Positions 60,507 through 64,000 of a stretch of 64,000 bases of DNA are shown here, piece by piece. The notes beneath the pieces were generated by a model. The model was not told the origin of the DNA. It saw only the letters and a list, made by a program, of their open reading frames with translations, and did not search any database. The translations under genes were made by a program, and so were the position numbers. This DNA is from Acidobacterium sp. S8 (GTDB lineage Bacteria > Acidobacteriota > Terriglobia > Terriglobales > Acidobacteriaceae). Each line of letters starts with the position of its first letter. Positions within the stretch are counted from its first letter, which is position 1. The stretch is from NCBI RefSeq assembly GCF_009765985.1, contig NZ_LMUM01000037.1, forward strand, positions 194,113 to 258,112, in the 5' to 3' direction.

Positions 60507-60879
60507 TAGATTCGATAATCAATTTCGACCGTCATCTGATGCGAAATCGCTTTGCCCTTGATTTGGGGGCTCAAAGCAATAGTTCTGCATAGCCTTAAGT
60601 GCATTTTCATCAAGGGAACAAAGCCAAGTCAAAATCATCCTATTTCATATAAGCAAAATAAATTCTCATATTGCGAATTGAAATTTATCCTCGTTTTGCT
60701 AACTTTTCTTCACGGTTGCAGGAAAAATTTGCCAGTTGTTAGCCGGTAGGACTAGGATACGTTTCAGTTCGGAGTAGTTCGTGGTAAAACGGACGCGCCA
60801 GAACGCAAGATGCAGCTGATTCAAAAAGATGCCGATGTAATACATCATTCCAAATACCAGCGTACGGAGCGAATTCTCT
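60507..60879. other. AT-rich leader ahead of the GvpL/F-family gene
   Basis: 373 bp without a believable gene; a 65-codon frame at 60552-60749 has no ribosome site and poor composition. The central part, about 60590-60740, is strikingly AT-rich compared with the rest of the window. It may hold the promoter of the next gene, but I cannot assign boxes. Confidence 0.5.
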
Positions 60880-61656
60880 ATGGCATGGTATGCCTACTGC
60901 ATTGCCGAGAAACAAGCCTTCCCTGAGTTGCTCCGCCACCGTAAACCCATTCCAATGGAAGCGGTGTCGGGCATAGCCGGAAATCAGGTTTTTCTTTATC
61001 CCGCCAGTGATCTAGCCGTAATCGTCAGCGAACATTCCCCAGTAGAAAACTTAAGCGACCGGGCAGGCGTAGAACACGCTCGCGTAATAGCCGATTGCTT
61101 CAAAAGCTCCACCGTTCTTCCCTTCCGTTTTGGAACAGTTTTTTCCGATGACGAAAGCCTTCGCCGGTCAGTTCGTTCCAACCAGCGACAGTTCCTCACC
61201 AATATTGAACGCCTCCGCGGCAAGGCCGAAATGCATCTGAAAGTCGTACTCGATGACTGCTGCCGCGAACAGCTTCATGCCTATTCCGCCCAGGCAAACA
61301 CTGGGACCGGAAGAGAGTATCTTATGCAGCTTCGAGAAAACGCTACCCGGCAACGGGAGCGCCAGACCAAGGCAAGGGCCGTATCGGTGCAGATGCATCG
61401 GATGTTCGCTCCGCTTGCTGAGGAAGTCAGCTGCCGACGGACGGATTCGGGCAAAATGCTGCTGGATATCGCCCACCTGATCGACCACAAGTGCGTGGAA
61501 CGGTACCAGAACAAATATTCCAGCGCGAGCCAGATCATGAAGGATTGCCAGATGCAGCTCTCCGGGCCGTGGCCGCCCTATCACTTCGTGCATCGGCTTA
61601 CCACCAGGCACGGCAATGCACATCACAACGGCGTGCAGACCGTAGCCCAGGCATAA
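60880..61656 (+). CDS. Orphan GvpL/GvpF-family protein
   Basis: 258 residues. It opens AWYAYCIAEKQ, with a VEHARVIADCFKSSTVLPFRFGTVFSDDESLRRSV block (about 66-100), RLRGKAEMHLKVVLDD (about 110-125), GREYLMQLRE (about 144-153) and closes with LSGPWPPYHFVHRL (about 226-239). That order, above all SGPWPPYxF, is the signature of the gas-vesicle proteins GvpL and GvpF. No structural GvpA or any other gvp gene is in the window, so a gas vesicle is not implied. Possibly a repurposed encapsulation or sensor component. The upstream AT-rich stretch hints at separate acquisition; a terminator follows. Confidence 0.88.
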   Translation: MAWYAYCIAEKQAFPELLRHRKPIPMEAVSGIAGNQVFLYPASDLAVIVSEHSPVENLSDRAGVEHARVIADCFKSSTVLPFRFGTVFSDDESLRRSVRSNQRQFLTNIERLRGKAEMHLKVVLDDCCREQLHAYSAQANTGTGREYLMQLRENATRQRERQTKARAVSVQMHRMFAPLAEEVSCRRTDSGKMLLDIAHLIDHKCVERYQNKYSSASQIMKDCQMQLSGPWPPYHFVHRLTTRHGNAHHNGVQTVAQA

Positions 61657-61671
61657 GTTTCCAGAATTGTT

Positions 61672-61707
61672 AAAGCCCCGGCGGACCCACGAACCGCCGA
61701 GGCTTTT
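61672..61707 (+). terminator. Intrinsic terminator after the GvpL/F-family gene
   Basis: Arms AAAGCCCCGGCGG (61672-61684) and CCGCCGAGGCTTT (61694-61706) pair with one mismatch around a 9-nt loop and end in TTTT. It lies 15 nt after the stop codon. Confidence 0.85.
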
Positions 61708-61828
61708 CTCTTCTGGAGCAAGAGGTTGTGCGGACTCGTCTTGGCAGAAGATCTGCCCAGCCTCTTAGATAGAAAGACGCGTGAATTTCGGAATCGTTTA
61801 CACAGGGAGCTGAAAGGTCGGCCGATTT

Positions 61829-62479
61829 CTAGGCTGGAATATTTTTTTTCTTCCGGCTCAGCACGAAATCGTTATCCTGCTTGCGACGGCTGGCGGTAGC
61901 GCGGTCGATCTTGCGCCAGAATGCCCAGAAATAATCCACAGCGGAGATGGTGGAAACAAGCGCCATAAAGTAGACCGCCGTCACTGCGACCGAGCGTACC
62001 GGCATGATGAACCAGCCGAAATACCAGGCATCCCAACGATGCGCCAGAATGACAGCTACCACGGAAACAATCTGAATTACCGTCTTTAACTTGCCAACAT
62101 CGCTGGCTTCAATGGTAAATCCCTCAGTACTGGCAATACTGCGCAGCCCCGTGACCAGAAACTCCCGGCCAATGACCAGAACCGCGATCCATGGCTTCAC
62201 GATATCGGGGGAGTACTGCAGAAGGCAGATAAATGCTGCTGTAATCAACAGCTTATCGGCAAGAGGATCGAGCAGCATGCCGATGGTCGTGATCTGGCCG
62301 CGGCGCCTCGCCAGATAGCCGTCCACTCCATCGGAAATGGAAACAAGGATAAAGAAAATAGACGTGAATAATTCCTGTTCGCCGTTTGGCCCGTGGAGCG
62401 GGAAATGCGGCGACAGCATCCAGATCAGCAGCGGCACGCTGAAGATTCGGCCCATCGTAATGGAGTTGGGAAGATTCAC
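61829..62479 (-). CDS. pgsA: CDP-diacylglycerol-glycerol-3-phosphate 3-phosphatidyltransferase
   Basis: 216 residues read from GTG 62479 (VNLPNSITMGRI, the family start); a longer frame to 62497 adds six residues. The CDP-alcohol phosphotransferase motif is complete: DGVDGYLARRRGQITTIGMLLDPLADKLL (D-G-x2-A-R-x8-G-x3-D-x3-D, about 55-83). Several hydrophobic helices cross the inner membrane. Makes phosphatidylglycerol phosphate for anionic phospholipids. The C-terminus RKQDNDFVLSRKKKNIPA is basic and unusual. Monocistronic, between the GvpL/F gene and the PadR region. Confidence 0.95.
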   Translation of the reverse strand: MNLPNSITMGRIFSVPLLIWMLSPHFPLHGPNGEQELFTSIFFILVSISDGVDGYLARRRGQITTIGMLLDPLADKLLITAAFICLLQYSPDIVKPWIAVLVIGREFLVTGLRSIASTEGFTIEASDVGKLKTVIQIVSVVAVILAHRWDAWYFGWFIMPVRSVAVTAVYFMALVSTISAVDYFWAFWRKIDRATASRRKQDNDFVLSRKKKNIPA

Positions 62480-62791
62480 GGCACAACGACCTGGCAAGAA
62501 GACCCTTACCTAGCCATTATGCACCACCGCATGTCCGGTGAGATAGACACGGAAATGAAGGTGTCTTGAATTAAAAGGGGGATTATCAGCAACTCTACGG
62601 TTCCGGCGTCTCGTCCACCACCCGGTAGTGGGCTGGTACGGTAAAGAGGGAAGCATTCGGAGCGGCCCGGTTCACGTCCTTCACCGCGATAGCGAACCGC
62701 AACCCGGTTTTAGATATGAATTTTCTCTCGCAAGCGAAGCATACTGCGCTGCGCCCCTCGAGATTTAGCAGATGAGTGAAAATTTTATTTC

Positions 62792-62838
62792 CCATAGAAC
62801 TTCGAGTGGTATAGTTTCTTCCATAGATATTCGAGTGG
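62792..62838 (+). promoter_or_regulatory. Direct repeat in the PadR promoter
   Basis: CCATAGAACTTCGAGTGG at 62792-62809 and CCATAGATATTCGAGTGG at 62821-62838 match at 16 of 18 positions, 29 nt apart. A TATAGT -10-like box lies between them (62810-62815) and the second copy reaches into the ribosome site. PadR proteins commonly bind their own promoters, so these are candidate operators. Confidence 0.55.
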
Positions 62839-62850
62839 AGAGGCAATCAC

Positions 62851-63201
62851 TTGGGCAACACAAAGAAATCGACTGACGTTGACATGCTGAAAGGCACGCT
62901 CGACATGCTCGTTCTGCGCACGCTGATCATGGGCCCGGCGCATGGACACACCATCGCTCATGTGATTGAACACACATCGGAAAACGTGCTGGACGTGGAG
63001 CAGGGGTCTCTCTATCCCGCGCTTCATCGGCTTGAAGAGCGTGGCTGGGTTTCTTCCTACTGGGGTGTAAGCGAAAATAACCGCAAGGCCAAGTTCTACC
63101 AGCTCACGGCCATTGGCCGTAAACAGCTGGTGGCCGAGGCAGGCCGCTGGCGGCAGATCGTTGAGGCGATTGGCCGCGTCATGGGCGAAAGCCTTGATTA
63201 G
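62851..63201 (+). CDS. PadR-family transcriptional regulator
   Basis: 116 residues from TTG 62851, with GGAGAGG 7 nt upstream. The PadR winged helix reads LKGTLDMLVLRTLIMGPAHGHTIAHVIEHTSENVLDVEQGSLYPALHRLEERGWVSSYWGVSENNRKAKFYQLTAIGRKQL (about 13-92); the short C-terminal helix is the subfamily-1 type. In Acidobacteriota such regulators are often found before the giant orphan permeases; here the next gene is a different membrane protein. Likely autoregulated through the direct repeat at 62792-62838. Confidence 0.95.
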   Translation: MGNTKKSTDVDMLKGTLDMLVLRTLIMGPAHGHTIAHVIEHTSENVLDVEQGSLYPALHRLEERGWVSSYWGVSENNRKAKFYQLTAIGRKQLVAEAGRWRQIVEAIGRVMGESLD

Positions 63202-63315
63202 GCGGTATCTACATGCAGTTGAAGGCGTATCGGGGAACAATCCCGTGCGGGGATGCGTTTGATGTTCAGGTGCGTCCTTAAACAGGCGCTCATGTTCTGG
63301 GAAAGATGAGACCGC

Positions 63316-64000
63316 ATGACCAATTCCCCAGCGTCACGTATCAAATATCTTGTCCGTCAACCAAGCCTCTGGTTCGCTCTCGTAATCTGGTGCCTGCTCA
63401 GTGCGGCAGCCATCCTGCTCTGCCGGACCGGTGTGCCGCTCGACCGGCCCGAACTCGGCACCACGCCGCCCATAACCGATGTGCTCAACAACTCCATCGG
63501 TCTCTTTTCGATCATCCTGCTCATCGGCATCGTCTCCTTTCTGGCGCGGCATCGTCCGGCTCCGGAGCTTGCCGAACGCGCTCCGGAGCGGGGCATTGCC
63601 TTACGTGAAACGCTGGCGATGTGGATTTACGGCGCCGTCGTTCTGTTCGCGGGCCGCATCATTGGACAGCACTACTTCGGCGAAGGCATCGCGCTGCATC
63701 TCAATGGCTGCCTCTTCGGCGCGACGCACGTCCAGTCGCCGGCCGCGGTCTACACCTGGGCTGCGTACAACGGTATCCTCCTCGCGCTTCTTCCGTATCT
63801 CATCTTTCGCTGGCGTGGCTACTCGCTTCAGGCGCTCAATCTGCGGTCTGCCAACTGGAAGAATGACGCGCTCATCATCGCCGTTGTCATGCTCATCGGC
63901 TGTGCCTACGAGCTTGCCGGCCCCAACATCTTTCAGCTCACGCTGCATCAGCAGCTCGTCGGCGGAGCGCTCTCTCTGGTGCTGCATCTGTGCGGGACCG
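63316..64000 (+). CDS. Multi-pass membrane protein of unknown family, partial (runs off right edge)
   Basis: From ATG 63316 the frame is open for 228 codons to the end of the window. Hydrophobic segments include PSLWFALVIWCLLSAAAILLC (about 16-36), SIGLFSIILLIGIVSFLA (about 60-77), LAMWIYGAVVLFAGRIIG (about 98-115), YNGILLALLPYLIFRW (about 140-155), DALIIAVVMLIGCAYELAG (about 173-191) and LVGGALSLVLHL. Periplasmic or cytosolic loops hold PLDRPELGTTPPITD. It could be a CPBP-type intramembrane protease, but the diagnostic EExxxR would lie beyond the edge, so I do not claim it. Lies 114 nt after the PadR gene. Confidence 0.75.
   Translation, partial: MTNSPASRIKYLVRQPSLWFALVIWCLLSAAAILLCRTGVPLDRPELGTTPPITDVLNNSIGLFSIILLIGIVSFLARHRPAPELAERAPERGIALRETLAMWIYGAVVLFAGRIIGQHYFGEGIALHLNGCLFGATHVQSPAAVYTWAAYNGILLALLPYLIFRWRGYSLQALNLRSANWKNDALIIAVVMLIGCAYELAGPNIFQLTLHQQLVGGALSLVLHLCGT

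Noticed and set aside
60552-60749. A 65-codon open frame in the AT-rich leader
   Set aside because: No ribosome site, no recognisable composition, and AT-rich DNA gives such frames easily only by chance.
62595-62846. An 83-codon minus-strand open frame upstream of PadR
   Set aside because: It overlaps the PadR promoter direct repeat and lacks any protein-like pattern.

Overview
The window reads as chromosomal DNA of a soil Acidobacteriota, most likely class Terriglobia (Terriglobus/Granulicella/Edaphobacter type). Pointers are two tandem 'acidobacterial orphan permease' type FtsX proteins plus a PadR regulator of the kind that travels with them, a GWxTD-domain protein, an Oar-like TonB receptor with an N-terminal carboxypeptidase-regulatory domain, secreted proteins of unknown function, and a small protein ending in HGC of a kind I associate with this group. 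This is inference from gene content; no rRNA is present. I see no insertion sequence, prophage, CRISPR array or origin. One tRNA (Lys, anticodon CTT, CCA encoded) is present.

Layout. 1-4.2 kb: minus-strand run of an M24-fold protein, a secreted GH42 beta-galactosidase and an amidohydrolase cut by the left edge; the first two carry matching AATCGATT palindromes at their starts. 4.4-6.7 kb: a glycine-zipper lipoprotein and three small proteins. 6.8-13 kb: a surface-polysaccharide block (three glycosyltransferases, a polymerase-like membrane protein, a flippase) with genes on both strands. 13.3-16 kb: an orphan CheB-CheR-PAS fusion. 16.4-20.2 kb: tRNA-Lys, then a GWxTD protein with a small carboxypeptidase-like/barrel protein. 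20.5-23.8 kb: a MacA-like adaptor and ABC ATPase without a permease, then a degenerate NtrC-type AAA+ regulator. 23.9-29.5 kb: DUF885 peptidase, proC, a glycosyltransferase, an LEA-like repeat protein and heme A synthase. 29.5-37.6 kb: Oar-like receptor with a DUF5666 protein, then a FucP-like transporter with two Tat-exported sugar enzymes. 37.9-45 kb: S9 peptidase, YkgJ-type cysteine-cluster protein, sirtuin, and the homogentisate operon hmgA - unknown gene - fahA. 45-54 kb: cutC, secreted unknown, LacI regulator and xylulokinase, then two giant permeases. 54.3-64 kb: housekeeping genes (NUDIX, ispF, gltX, TlpA with a stand-alone DsbD-alpha domain, kdsD, def, pgsA), an orphan GvpL/F-family gene, a PadR regulator and a membrane protein cut by the right edge.

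The genes describe a polymer-scavenging heterotroph: secreted glycosidase and peptidases, an outer-membrane receptor, fucose/xylose-type sugar uptake and oxidation, and tyrosine breakdown through homogentisate. The best candidates for undescribed biology are (i) the uncharacterised gene translationally coupled between hmgA and fahA, where maleylacetoacetate isomerase would be expected; (ii) the orphan gas-vesicle-family protein behind an AT-rich leader; (iii) the NtrC-like protein that has lost GAFTGA and Walker B; (iv) the M24-fold protein without its metal-binding aspartates; (v) the small-protein trio at 5.6-6.6 kb. Several short sequence signals (a perfect 32-bp palindrome, a triple GCGATAA motif, a PadR-promoter direct repeat) are reported separately.
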